Part shown: positions 51,546 to 63,138 of the stretch, in pieces | Position numbering within the stretch: position 1 is the first letter of the stretch | Layout: the number at the start of each line of letters is the position of its first letter | Assembly: GCA_036924285.1 (NCBI GenBank) | Contig: JAYKYS010000004.1 | Span: forward strand, 19,624,001-19,688,000 | DNA length: 64,000 nucleotides | Source of the DNA: Asterella californica | Lineage: Eukaryota > Streptophyta > Marchantiopsida > Marchantiales > Aytoniaceae | Direction of reading: 5' to 3' | Notes under the pieces: generated by a model | Database searches by the model: none | Seen by the model: only the letters and a program-made list of their open reading frames with translations | Told to the model about the DNA's origin: nothing | Made by a program: the position numbers and the translations under genes

Positions 51546-51620
51546 CAAAATAAAATCCTCTAGTAACCCGGAGAATTTATAACTACTAAGTACTCCGGGT
51601 TACTAGAGGACTTTATTTTG
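51546..51620. repeat. 28-bp near-perfect inverted repeat
   Basis: The arms 51546-51573 and 51593-51620 match at 27 of 28 positions (core CTCTAGTAACCCGGAG) around a 19-nt loop. It is the strongest hairpin in the spacer. Confidence 0.93.
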
Positions 51621-51965
51621 ATCACTCTCTCCTCATTTGGTGTCTTTTCATTCGGTATAGGTATATTGGCATGTGATGAATATACATGCTGGATGAACTT
51701 TTGAAAATTTTTGCTCGGTTATTGTTATATATCAAAAAAATATAAATAAATAAAATATTTTATAAATATTATCTGTTAATGCATGTCTGTCTGCTTGCGA
51801 TCGACTAAGGGTTTCGGTTCCCACTGCGACCTGGCTCTCCGCGACCTGGCCCGGAGGGCGTAAAGAGCTCGAGAAAGAACAAGAAATAAATCTTGACTCG
51901 ACTGTCGCACTTCAGAAAATAAAAATCTGAGAACTTATACTCATCAATACATTAATTTCCTCGGA

Positions 51966-52018
51966 GTTTAATTTAATACCTAACTCTCCAGAAAGAAAGA
52001 TTAGGTATTAAATTAAAC
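51966..52018. repeat. Perfect 18-bp inverted repeat
   Basis: GTTTAATTTAATACCTAA (51966-51983) pairs exactly with TTAGGTATTAAATTAAAC (52001-52018); loop 17 nt. Confidence 0.93.
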
Positions 52019-52130
52019 GCCTGGATATCTACCTCCTCCATATTCCGTAAGAGGAGGTGAATATATGAAGGGGCTCGTGAAAAAGTGGTATTTTGGACAT
52101 GTGATGATATACCTGAAAACCATGAATTTA

Positions 52131-52228
52131 ACTGTTACACACAAATAGCTTTTGCTGATACCAGAATAGAATTCTGGTAACTGTTACACACAAATAGCTT
52201 TTGCTGATACCAGAATAGAATTCTGGTA
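52131..52228. repeat. Perfect 49-bp tandem duplication
   Basis: The units 52131-52179 and 52180-52228 are identical (AACTGTTACACACAAATAGC at their start, CCAGAATAGAATTCTGG near their end). The corresponding region downstream of OMT copy 1 (about 27534) has a single diverged unit, so the duplication arose after the segments separated. Confidence 0.95.
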
Positions 52229-52600
52229 TCGGTTCAGTAAGGACTTAAATGGAAGCTCTCCAGTAGCTTTACAATCTTTATTTCACATCTAAACGACGAA
52301 GTGTTTCTTCCTTGGAGCAAAATATTATTTCATAAACCTTAAGTACACGGGAGAAAAAAACTAAATATTCCTTTTCCTGCTTTTATATAAACACTTGGGG
52401 TTTTAAGGGAAATCTCTGTGTGTCTGTACTCCCCGGAACTACTTTTCATATATTCACAACATTATCTAGGCTATACAAACCTTGGGAACCAACTGCGTGA
52501 TTGTAACGAGTACTTACTGTAGTAGGAATTAACAACGCAGCGGTTCGATGTTAGTATTTTAGGTCACACCGAAAGACGAGACGAGAGATTAGTTAGCGTT

Positions 52601-53704
52601 TCATAAAATAGCCGGATACGCGATGCTAGCCTCCAGGAGATCAAACCCCGGAGTGTGGTGCACCAACTCTAATGTCGAGAACCCTGCTGCCAAAGCCAGA
52701 CTCCTGAGTTGATCTACAGATCGCGTCCTCCCTTCCCTCAATAACAGAGAGTTCTGGAAATTTGACCATGCTGATGCAGTCCGAGCTGCCTCGTTAACAT
52801 TACTCAAGGCTTCCGACGACCGATCCACTCGGTCTACTATGAGAATCTTTCCTCCCCGCGCCGCTGCCAGTGCGTTACGGCAGTTCTCTAGAATTCGTAC
52901 GCAGGCCCCGTCGTCCCAGTTCAGGAGAACAAACTTCATGAACAGGAGATTGCCTTGAGGTACGCTGTCAAGGAAACTACCTCCTACGTGCTGCACTCGA
53001 GGAATTTGAGGAGCTGTTTTGACCACTGCCGGAAGATCGAAGTTTACGAATTGGAGATGGGGGTATTTTGCTGCCAGCCCTGCACAAATCGATCCTTCCT
53101 GGCCTCCCACGTCCACCACTATGCCCGTGAGAGCTTTGAATTCCTCATCGTACCTCTCCTCCACTAACTTCAATGTCGGAACGGCAGTTCTATTAAGCAG
53201 TCTCACGTAGATTCGCTGGATGTCCGGAGCATCTTCTGCCAAGTACTGATACAGAAACTTTCCGGTGATGAGCTCGAAGGGAGAAACGTCAGGGTTGAGC
53301 ACGATCTCGTGTGCGTGTGACCATACTCTGACCATCTGCGGATCTGTGTACATGAGCAAGGCGTCAGCGGTCTGATCTTTGAGAAGGCAGCGAGATTTGG
53401 GACTGTGTCCATACTTCTTCACTTTGCAGCCCCCTTCTCCTTCTTCCAGCGTCAATGAGAAGACCCCGTTGCAGCTGAGCCAGTCCAAGAGTTTCTCAAG
53501 GTGTTCTGGACTGGCAGGGCGCCCTTCTTGACCGCCGGCCACATGATTACAGATCTCTTGAGCCGATAACGCGAGGATTGGGTGCGCTGAATCGATGATC
53601 TTCGGTATGTTCAACACAAGAGCTGCTCTCACGGCCGCAGGCAAACCTACTAACAGAGACACATCTGCCCATGAGCAGTCCTCCTCCTCCGCTCCCTTCC
53701 CCAT
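52601..53704 (-). CDS. COMT-like O-methyltransferase family protein, copy 2
   Basis: An intact 367-residue single-exon frame that differs from copy 1 (28416-29519) at about 15 residues, about 96% identity. It shares the SAM motif VVDVGGQEG and the unusual LNW in place of the catalytic HDW. Differences include Gly20 for His20, Arg172 and Val175 for Thr and Gly, Leu245 for His245, and Gly266 for Glu266. They are spread along the protein, with no stop or indel. Homology continues into both flanks (about 52130-55260 against 27530-30900 and 37660-38140), so the gene arose by segmental duplication. Function as for copy 1: the substrate is unknown, and methyl transfer by the standard mechanism is doubtful. 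Confidence 0.85.
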   Translation of the reverse strand: MGKGAEEEDCSWADVSLLVGLPAAVRAALVLNIPKIIDSAHPILALSAQEICNHVAGGQEGRPASPEHLEKLLDWLSCNGVFSLTLEEGEGGCKVKKYGHSPKSRCLLKDQTADALLMYTDPQMVRVWSHAHEIVLNPDVSPFELITGKFLYQYLAEDAPDIQRIYVRLLNRTAVPTLKLVEERYDEEFKALTGIVVDVGGQEGSICAGLAAKYPHLQFVNFDLPAVVKTAPQIPRVQHVGGSFLDSVPQGNLLFMKFVLLNWDDGACVRILENCRNALAAARGGKILIVDRVDRSSEALSNVNEAARTASAWSNFQNSLLLREGRTRSVDQLRSLALAAGFSTLELVHHTPGFDLLEASIAYPAIL

Positions 53705-53739
53705 CTAGAATCAAATTTATTCCAGGGAGAGCAGACACC

Positions 53740-55260
53740 GACAGGTACCTCCCACACCTTTGAGGTACTTTCGGGAAGATATATCCACTGTTCCCCAGTT
53801 AATCGAGAGTAGAGTTAGGTCTCAAACCTAAAAGGTAAGAGGACTGGTAAAGGTATCCTCTTGCAGGACTTTCTCGTGTCTTCTGGAAATCGTAAGCTGC
53901 AGTAAAGTGAGCAACAAAGACTCGTTCGTATCTTAGAGCTACTTCTCGACCAGGCTAAGCACATTTTCCAGTAGAGTATATACTTTTATGAAGAATATGC
54001 AACGGCAGTGGCTGCTGAGTTTTGGCTTATTTAGCTTCGCTTACGTGATCTTCTCAGAGAGTTTGCAAAAACGCTGACTCGTGTCGTCAATGTATTATCC
54101 CAAACTGTGAAACCAATGACGCATCTGTTCTCAACGCAAAAAAAGTTCCCACGTCGTTTGACTTCCTGTCGTTTCCTTCAATTTATTGCTTTATAACGAC
54201 GACCCGGACACCTAACTTTATTTCCAAGGTCTCGTCACTGGACGACCAGCAGCCCGGCAGAAGTTGATATTCTCACCCACGAATCACAGGAAGCGCACGA
54301 CTCCAGAGTCCCGAGTCCAGACTGCTCTAGAGTCCAGAGTCCAGACTGCACCTAAAGCACATATACATAACCTACTGGAGAATGTGCGTAGCCTAGTTGC
54401 ATGCTCCTCGTTCCTTTCTGTGAAGCTACCGAAGTGTATGAGATGTAAATAGCACAAGTTGTTGCTTTAGTTGTTGAGTATTAGAACCTCCCAAATGGAG
54501 TGGTGCTTGTAGGTTGACTCGCGTGCTTAGAAATCCTACGATTCGTAAGCACTCTAAGGCTCCATCCTGCTGGTCGTCCAGTGAAGAGAACTTGGCCTTT
54601 GAAATACAATGGGAAGGAAGTTGTTTGCCGAGCCAGTATGTAGTGAGTAGAGACCACAGAGGTTGACAGCGTAACGCAGGTGTCCTGATCCTCTTGCATA
54701 AAGGAGTACAGTAAATGAAGCAGAGAGAGGAGAATCAACAACATGGAAAGTCGTGGGAGTACAGATGATTCAGTGTCATAATCAAATAATTTGTTTATTA
54801 TCTAACTTTCCGAATGGAAGAGTTAAAGCATAAGTTAAACTCTTGCATACCCGTTTTAGGGTTTATGTTTTACTTTTCTGCAGAGGGAAGGAAAGGACAA
54901 GTGTATAACACGGAAGGAAAATCTCAGATAATTACTGGCACGGATCATGACAAGACGTTTTCATGGAAATATGAAGGTTATGCATATGGATGTACTATCA
55001 GTTTCAGGAATGCTCTATTAGTATCAATAAAAATTATGCAAAGATTATATATAAACTTAAGACTAAAGTAATCTGAGAAAATAAATTTATCTGGTATTGT
55101 TATCCATAGCAAAAGTTCGGAAAAGATATAAAGAAATAGCAAAAGACAAGCTCACCCAGACGCACTTCCAAAGGTATAAATCTAGAATCTTTGTCCTAAA
55201 TTATAAGATTAATTTATTATCTAATCATTTCTAAAAGAAAAATTAGTTTATAAATTAATT
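53740..55260. repeat. Upstream part of the OMT segmental duplication, copy 2
   Basis: 53740-53960 matches the 5' flank of OMT copy 1. 53930-54780 matches 30900-30063 in reverse orientation, and 54780-55260 matches 37660-38140. Compared with copy 1 there is no MULE B and one internal block is inverted. Open frames in it (54264-54452 and 54481-54744) show no protein family. Confidence 0.75.
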
Positions 55261-55617
55261 AATATAATAAATAATAAATATTAGTTGTTCCAAGAACGTT
55301 GGAAACGTTGTTAAAAAACCCATAAGTGGAGTGCAGGAGTAATCGCTTCAGAGGGTACAATTGCGGAAGCCTACTGAACCAAAACAATACATTCATAAAT
55401 ACATTAAGTTATATCTAACTCTTCGCGTCGAAAGGGTTAGGTAATAAATTAAGCTTGCAACCCTCTTCCATCTGAAGATGGAAGAGAGATGAATAACCAT
55501 GAATATGAAAGTGAGCAACCATCAATATGCAATCCCGCCAATAAACATGGATCCAGAAGCGAAGCGATGGGAAACAGAGTATGATTCTTATGTTCTCAGT
55601 TGGTACCTGTTCAAATA

Positions 55618-55895
55618 TGTTGATATACATAGTACAAGCTCCTGAAGTTACTATGTAACATACACAATTATTATACTTAGAGCATAACTATGTTACAAGG
55701 ACCCAACCCCTAATATCTTTGACTCTCCCTATAGATTCAGAAGGGGCGTTGCTCCCAGGTCAGTTTTTTGGGTGATATTCTCTTCCTTCTTTTCTTCCTC
55801 TTGTGAAGGCTGCGAGAGTCTCCTTCCTTGTTCGAAAGTTTTCCTCCTCTGTTGGAGTGGTGCTATGAGTTGGGTTCTTGCTGCCGTACATCGTA
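55618..55895 (+). mobile_element. LTR of a Ty1/copia-like element (start approximate)
   Basis: The block begins TGTTGATATACATAG, ends in CGTAACA and is followed at once by a tRNA-Met-type primer-binding site. The TG...CA ends and about 278-bp length fit a small copia-type LTR. A matching 3' LTR is not seen in the window, so the element is truncated or rearranged. Confidence 0.6.
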
Positions 55896-55912
55896 ACATG
55901 GTATCAGAGCTT
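55896..55912 (+). other. Primer-binding site (initiator tRNA-Met complement)
   Basis: TGGTATCAGAGC is the standard copia-type PBS complementary to plant initiator tRNA-Met, here directly after the LTR end and followed by TTGAG. Confidence 0.8.
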
Positions 55913-58130
55913 GAGTGAAGAAACTAGAGATTGGAGACATAAAGAGGACTCATATTACAACTGGAGGTGTTGCAATTTCTGCACATGAAGATTTCTCTGA
56001 GATTGCAAGTGGAGGTGCTGCAGTTTCTACACATGGAGATTTCTTTGGAGGCGAAATCCTAATAGACGTCCTTGCTATTTGGAGCTACTTTCGAATTGTC
56101 CTGTGCAATAAGAGACGACAGCATTGGTGATAGGTTCTGAACTTTCGAATTGTCCCTCTGCTGTATTTTTGTGTCTTTTGTTAGGTTTTTACAATTCGAG
56201 TTAGTCAACAAGTTTTGATTGTGCTTTTGAGGGTCTTCTACTCATTTTTATCCAAAACGGACGAAATCATCTTGGTACCACAAGATTTTGCCTTTGGTGC
56301 CGGGTCCGAAGAATTTTTTCTGAAATCATTCCGAGCTACTTCATTTTAAGACAACCGTGCTTTGACCACGTATTTGAAGGTATAAACGACATCAGATCCG
56401 ATTGGAAGGTTTCATTGGAAAGCTCTCCAGCTAGGCTACAATCTAGAGAGGAAGATCAAATGATTTGGAGCTTTGAGTATAGAGTTATGAACAGTCAAAC
56501 TCAAGGGGTTGAATAGATATCACGAATCACGTTTTTGAGTGTCTCAAGAATTTGAAAGATGATCATTCGATATTGTCAAAGGGACTGGATAGTTAACTCT
56601 ATGTTGGTTATATTGATAAAAATAAGTCCTACGTTAGGGTTTAGATTTGACTTCGAAATGATCGATTGAAGTTCACTGTAATAGTTGAGAAGCAAAAGTA
56701 AAACTGCTTTACTTGGATTTAAGGATTGAGTTGTTTCAGAGCATGAAAATCGAATCTCTGAGTGAGAATTTCCAAGATTGAAGTGCGCTCTATTAGCTAA
56801 CTACTTGTGAAATTTTAGCTCATTTGATTAAGAGAAGATGTTGAAGTCGTGGATTTTAGCTACTAGGGTCTATAAAGCTCATAAATTAGAACACATCAAG
56901 GTTTAGTCTATTACGAACAATTCGCTTGTAGTTTGAAGTTAAAATTCCAGAGAGTAGCAGTGAGAGGTCAATGAGAATTTCTTGTAAAGTCTGAGACTAG
57001 TTGGTCGTTCGAGTTGGAAGAATAAGTTGTCGAAGTTCAAATTATAACATGACGAGTTTGAAAGAGACGGAGATTTCACTTACATCTCTTGGTTGCCCTT
57101 GAACAAACGACTTAGAATTGTTATTTTATGTATATTCCTTTTGAATTTTCAACATGAAACTTCTTCCAGATGTAGAAGCATGAACTCAAAAAAGAAAGAA
57201 CATAGTTTTGAAGTATCAACATCAATGAGAGAAGACGTTGCCATGTTCAACGATTTGGATTATAGTGACGATTTATAGAAATCGGATGGATTCATTTAGA
57301 ACCTACAGATGAAGCAAGAACTAGCAATGTTGATGATGTCGAGCCATCAATTCTAGAGTGTCACGTAGCCAATGAGTCAACTGAGAATCTTCACTCTATA
57401 CCAGACTCTTTGGTTGTTCAATTTTTGAGCTGATAATTTATAATATTTGTATTTGATATTCTTAACAATGAATTCTTTTATTGATTATTATTTCAACCTG
57501 GAACAATCAATAGCTTACTGAATGGTTGAAATTATGATGTTTTGGACAAAAGTCATATGCACTTATAAAAATTAAATCTCGGATATATGAAAACATAATG
57601 ATTTTAGAATCTGTTACTAATATTTCTTCTCGAAACCTAGAAAATAAAATTGAGAAAAAAACCCATTAGCGATACCTGGTTGTTATTAGCACCTGTTATG
57701 GTTGTTGTTAGCGGCTGTTATAACCAAAAGGTGAATTAGTATGCTAAATTGCAATCACCTTCTGGAAACTTTTGTTATAATTTTGCTTTCAAAAACATCT
57801 CAATGTTAAATATAAATTCTATAGTAAACTTTAATAAAAATCTAAATTTATTTATAAAGGTTGAATAAAAATCATATCCAGAATTACAAAGGAATCAAGA
57901 AATAGACCACACAGCCTCTCGAAGACTACAAATGCTATACTTAACTGAATAAAAGAAATTAGTTCAATCAATACACTGATTTATTACCTAACCTTTCCCT
58001 CAAATTAGGGTTTGCAATAAATTTAGCATTCTTCTACCTGAAGGGGGAAGAGGTGATATATAAAGTGAAAGATAAAGCAGAACAGTATGCAAGTATATTG
58101 TTATTCTTTATGAAATTTTATCTTCTTTAA
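55913..58130 (+). other. Non-coding leader or remnant downstream of the PBS
   Basis: Only short frames are present (55915-56130, and 57093-57278 followed in another frame by a stretch encoding EPTDEARTSNVDDVEPS to about 57430). No gag or pol motif is visible. The 57.2-57.4-kb stretch may be a broken coding remnant of unknown kind. A hairpin related to the spacer family lies at about 57980-58030. Confidence 0.4.
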
Positions 58131-58151
58131 GTCGGAACTCGGTCTCTATGT

Positions 58152-58433
58152 CTATGTACAGACTGAGTCCCCACAAAGAATAACAAGATCCAGGTACAAA
58201 TCTTCGAATCCACTTGCAGCTTCACCACATTCAGATCTCAAATGCACGGAAATGATCCACAATTCCAAGATGTATACACATGACACTCTTCGATTCTTGA
58301 CACCACAAACGTTAACAAATGCTGGAAACCCGAAATTTCTTATTAGCTCCATGTAGACCTCTTTGAGCTCAGTCAGGTCGCATAGCTCATCTCCGCTGGT
58401 GTAGATCTCATCTCCGTGAAAATCTTTGGCCAT
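58152..58433 (-). CDS. Hypothetical 93-residue ORF
   Basis: The frame starts MAKDFHGDEIYTSGDELCDL and has a plausible start context and no low-complexity sequence. I do not recognise the family. It lies just downstream of the peroxidase gene on the same strand and could be an exon fragment of a lost gene, or a chance frame. Confidence 0.25.
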   Translation of the reverse strand: MAKDFHGDEIYTSGDELCDLTELKEVYMELIRNFGFPAFVNVCGVKNRRVSCVYILELWIISVHLRSECGEAASGFEDLYLDLVILCGDSVCT

Positions 58434-58817
58434 AAAACGGTAGTGGGTGTCCTAATGCGAACTTATTCTGAGTCGTGAACAGCGCTAGCTGTAGTAAAAC
58501 AGTTTTGTTGCTAATTAGGCAACTAGCTAGTGCTCAAAAAAGTCCTACCTGTCCTACATTCTCACTTCTGAATCAGTTCAAATGGCAACGGGAGGAATGT
58601 TAATCTGCCACTCCTAGCTAGTACTAGGGACGTCAAATCTTGGAGCTTATTCTGAAGTTAGAAAATGAATGGATCCTAACTTAAAAATCTTGATGTTAAC
58701 TAAAAAGAATTTGTGCATGCCTGGACACCTTAATCCACTAAATCACTACAGTATCTGCTGCTATGTTCAGTGATTCAATGATTCTTCACATTCTGGTCAT
58801 GAACTGCTGCATCCCAG

Positions 58818-60479
58818 CTAGTTCACGAATTGGCATGTCTTGCGGATTTCACCCTGAGAACCGGTCAGCACCCCGAGATTTCCCATCTTCACCATTCCCG
58901 CAGCAAACTCCTCGAAAAAGGTGGACTTCGCTTTCGAGAAAGAAGCGACGACTTTCTTTCCTACGCTGTTGGTGATGAGAGCGGAGTCGGTGATGAAGAT
59001 TCCCTTCCCGGCGAGAACGTTCTTGTAATAAGCGCGGTCGAATTTATGTGCCGTGGAGTCCAAGAAGATGGTGTTGGTCCTGTTGCCCTGGGGACAGTGC
59101 TCCTTGAGGAACGCAGCGAATTTCTTGTTCATGGCGGGGTCCGTGTCAGTGGCATTGTCGCCCCCCGTGAAGTTGTACAAGTGAGGGAGGATTCCATTGC
59201 AGTGAGACCGGCCAATAGTGTGAGCACCTATGAACAATGCAATACATCGATCATTCACGACGTTACATGACATACGTAGCTCACGCTTCACGCAGGAGAC
59301 GTCTGACATGACGAATAAAGTACCAGCCGGGACTCTCAATCTGCCTCCTTGCCATGTTTTTGTGATTACCATGAGAGGGAAGCTTAAGTGTCTCTCTCTC
59401 GACTGAGATGATATATAACTGGCAAGTGCGAAGACGTAAATACCTGAGAGGACGACCATTTCTCTTGCATTGAATTTCTTGCGGGCAAAGTTATCCACAA
59501 GCCCGCTGAAGTTCAACACTGGGAAGGGCAGGTTCCCGTCGGCTAACAGGTCCACTGACACATTTCCGTCTCTGCGACCCAATGCCAGCGGCCATCTTGG
59601 ACCTCCGGCCTGTGCAAAGGTATTCTCGAGTGTGAGTTCAAGAGACAAAACTGGGTCGAAAAATTTGCCCAAATGTAAAGTGATATAACTGTGGAATGGA
59701 AAATAGATTGTCCTATTGGAACTCACTTTGTAGGTGGCGTCACGAGCAGCCAGAATGAGAATGTCTGCGCATGATACCACACCCGGGCAAACGTATTCGA
59801 GCGCTGCCTTGATCTCATCCACCTCTTCAACACCTCTGAGCCCGAAGTTCACGTGTGCTTCTCGCTCAGCTTGGTTCGTTGTGGTTGAGTTCAAAAGAAC
59901 AGAGCCGTCACATCCCTGCAAAATTCTGGGCAGTGATAAGAAACAGTAACCTTTGATCTGGAGGGAGAACAATTTCAGAGGCCAATGTTCCAAGTAAATG
60001 TCGAGATCTAGAAGTACTATAGTAGTCAAAGGAGGAAACCATCATCGTGATGATGATTCTACCGTGACTGATATGAGTACCAAATTTTAATTCCGCTTTA
60101 TATTTCTGATTCTCCTTGCAGTTGCCAGTGGGAAGGTTATACTCATTGCCCATTCCAAGATCGAGGGAAGCCTCGTCAAGCCTCATTCATGAATGCAAAT
60201 TCAAATTAAAGAAATAAAGAGTATGAGACGTACCCCAACCCAGCAATCATGAAACTGCAATCTGTTGAAGGCACCGGCAAAGGTTCCGTCCTTCTTGAGG
60301 AACTTCGTGACGTAATAATCTACAATCTCAGCTGCTTGAGGGCAAGTCTTCTGGTAGAAGTCCTCTGACAGGCCCGGGGCATAAACACTCCCTAGGCCTG
60401 CAGCCGTGATTGGTGCAAGAACCACCAATACGGCGAAACACATCCAAATGCAGAACATGCTTAGCCTTGCTGATTCCAT
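58818..60479 (-). CDS. Class III (secretory) peroxidase, 4 exons
   Basis: Exons, in transcription order, are 60479-60234, 59915-59727, 59609-59444 and 59227-58818. All introns are GT-AG, 1011 nt, 336 residues. Residues 1-28 form a signal peptide (FCIWMCFAVLVVLAPITAA), so the enzyme is secreted to the cell wall or vacuole, where it uses hydrogen peroxide to oxidise phenolics. The distal haem site is NRLQFHDCWVGGCDGS with Arg73 and His77. The proximal haem ligand is His203 in LSGAHTIGRSHC. Eight disulfide cysteines are present (TCP, HDC, GCD, CPG, SCAD, SHC, HCP, KTC). The residue after HDC is Trp, where Phe is usual. The start at 60479 was chosen because it opens the signal peptide; an in-frame ATG at 60545 would add an unusual 22-residue extension. 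No damage is seen. Confidence 0.95.
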
Positions 60480-60557
60480 TCTATCCAACCTTCTTGGTTC
60501 TGTACCAGTTGCAATTGCCTGCATGCACGCAAATAAAACAGACACGGATCGGCTGAT

Positions 60558-60567
60558 GTTATATAAT
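60558..60567 (-). promoter_or_regulatory. Possible TATA box of the peroxidase gene
   Basis: On the minus strand ATTATATAAC lies about 80 bases upstream of the chosen ATG. Transcription starting about 30 bases downstream would exclude the 60545 ATG or place it at the very start of the leader, supporting the 60479 start. Confidence 0.45.
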
Positions 60568-63138
60568 TAGTGAGCATTCCATTAGTTGGTACTAGAGCCC
60601 GAGATGTACAATATTACAATGCACAGCTGCAGTGACTTGCAGTACGAAGTACTCAAATATTTCTCTGTCTAGATATCAATGACATTGTGTTTAACGTCTA
60701 GAGTCTAAGCAAGCAAACAAATCTGTACATCTGAATCATTCACGTACACACTCAACTGAGGGAATTTGGGCGCACCTATGTTTTGGTGGCAACCACTGAT
60801 ACAGAACTCAATTGGAAGGCTCAAGATCAAGGAATTCGAAATGATGATAGTCTTCTGAGCTGAGGTTCGCTTTATACTCTTCACAGTGCAGACTTCCCGG
60901 AGAAGCCTACCCATGATTAATCTACTGGGGAGAGATCATGCCCATCCAGGAAGTTTCGAGGTCATCTGCTGTTCCTAAGAAAGTGCACAACTGGTGCAAA
61001 AGTATTAGTCAAGGATACAGTTAATATATTTTTTAATGCTTATGCCACTGAAGAGAATTGAAATATACTTCACTGTCCTCCAGATAAACGGCGATCCTCC
61101 AGTATTTAACTTACATAGTCAGCTCATAGAACAGTACCAAGTGCTATTCAAGTGAACTGATCATTGTTTAAACGTTCCTTCAACGAATTCGAAGGCAACT
61201 ATTTTCCAGGGATTTTGAGTAGAAATTTCAACCCTATGAACTTGTGAGGGATGAGAATGTCTTTACCATGCACGGCAAAGATTGGATAATTTATGGTAAC
61301 CACTCGGTACTATGATTGATCTACCTATCCGGGTCTGGATACGAATACAGGAAGCCTGGCGCGCGCAATGGTTGCCCCAGCAATCGGCACCATGTGCTGC
61401 AGCTAAAGACCTGGACGTCAACTTCTGTGCGGTCAGACTTGTGCGATCTTGTCATCTGATCTCTCTTCAGATCGATATCCTTTCACAGCGTCAGCATAGG
61501 TGTCCACGAATCAGCCAGCAAGGATTCCTGTTCAAAAGAAACTGAAATCGGCTGAGACACTGCGGGTGTAGAGACTGAGGATGCTGCACTAGCTACCACA
61601 TATAACATCGGTGAACTCACAAATCAGAAGTCACTCTAGGCAGTGAAACAAATGATGGATTGACTTGAGAAAATCATGTTGACTCTTACTGAGAAGCGAT
61701 TGCCTACCACTCAGGTGGGATCAAATGTAACAGTGATGGCCGGTTCACATACTATCATGATCCTGGCTCTGGATCGGATCCGAGGATGAGAGCTGAACAT
61801 CAAACTGTTGACAGTGCGCATGGGGATCCCTGCTTAATTAGCTTAGGATCTGACTAGGATCCTGAATGTAAATTTGTACGTAGCGTTCACAAGCACCATA
61901 AACTTTAAGTAGTGTTTAATTCACAGACAGGATCTAGTCACTATCATGCACTATGTACGTAACGGATGAAAAGATCTTATGGTTCCAGTTCAAATTCGAA
62001 GCATTAGCATACTCCGATCTGATGTAGCAATAAATCAGAAATTGGAGTATTACTGTTAATTAATCATCAGACGTATAATATGTATGTATGCCCAGAATAA
62101 CGTATTCCAATATCGAGACGTCGCTCAGGCCTAGGCTAGCTACCCAGCACGTGCGCACAGTTAGTTCTGTAGGTCAGAACATTGAGCTCGAGTACAAGTC
62201 TTTGAACGGTACACAGCTTTGAAGTCATATAACTGGTAGGGCTCCAAGCTTGAGGTAGAGGATAAATTGTAGGTGGCTAACAATTAACTCCATACTACAT
62301 ATGCATCTCAATTAAACGTTTTGGTCATAACAGAGAACCCAGACTTGTCTTGAGCCCTGCCCGAACAACTTCCACTGGCACATTAACTCAAGGGTGTCAT
62401 GTGAGAAGCTAATTACATGCATGGTGATCAGTACCACGGGAGCTCAGCTAGCCATGGGGGGATTACTGACATTTTCTACGGAAACTGCTTGTAAATTACT
62501 CATGTCACGCGAGTAATATGCATGCAGAGGCATCTGGAACCTTAATTAGAGCTAGCGGGGTCTCATATTTTCATTTCATTATTTCATGTTCTAAATCGTG
62601 GATCTTAGCTAATTTTGTTGCAAACTAGAAAGCATTACAATTGACGAAATCAAAAACGGTCAATATGTTCCACTGCAAGAGCTTTACTTTCCTTAAGCTT
62701 CGTCGACGTAGCACGTGCGCGGATCCGGGTAAAATCATGATCAGCGTGTCCTGCCCGAGATATATGTACATAACGACTGTCGGAAACTAGACCACGCTCG
62801 CGCGGGTGCTTGAATTTTGCTGTCGCCTGCCCAGTGCTGCTTCCTGAATCCTGATCATGATGGATGCGCAAATTTAAGTAATTAACTAGCTTTATTTGTT
62901 GTTCTCGAAACAAAACATTAGACTATATAGCTGATCATGACTTGAATAACCATATAGACCTGAATGCTCGTTTACACGTTAACGTTACGGATGACCCACA
63001 CACCTCATGTGTACCCAAAATCAGTCCCAAGACTGGACATGTTCAAGGAAAGAGGATACATGGAAAGAACCGGTGCATGCAATTATGGTTTCCTGTGAGT
63101 TTCAGTACTACTTTACTTGATTAGATCAACGTTAACCT

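Larger units (their letters stand above)
48202..52125. other. AT-rich, hairpin-rich spacer
   Basis: About 3.9 kb with no open frame worth a gene call. It carries a series of long inverted repeats (listed separately at 48385, 49418, 49838, 51546 and 51966), many built on variants of TTTATTATCTAACCCTTC and its complement. The composition is strongly A/T. Confidence 0.65.
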
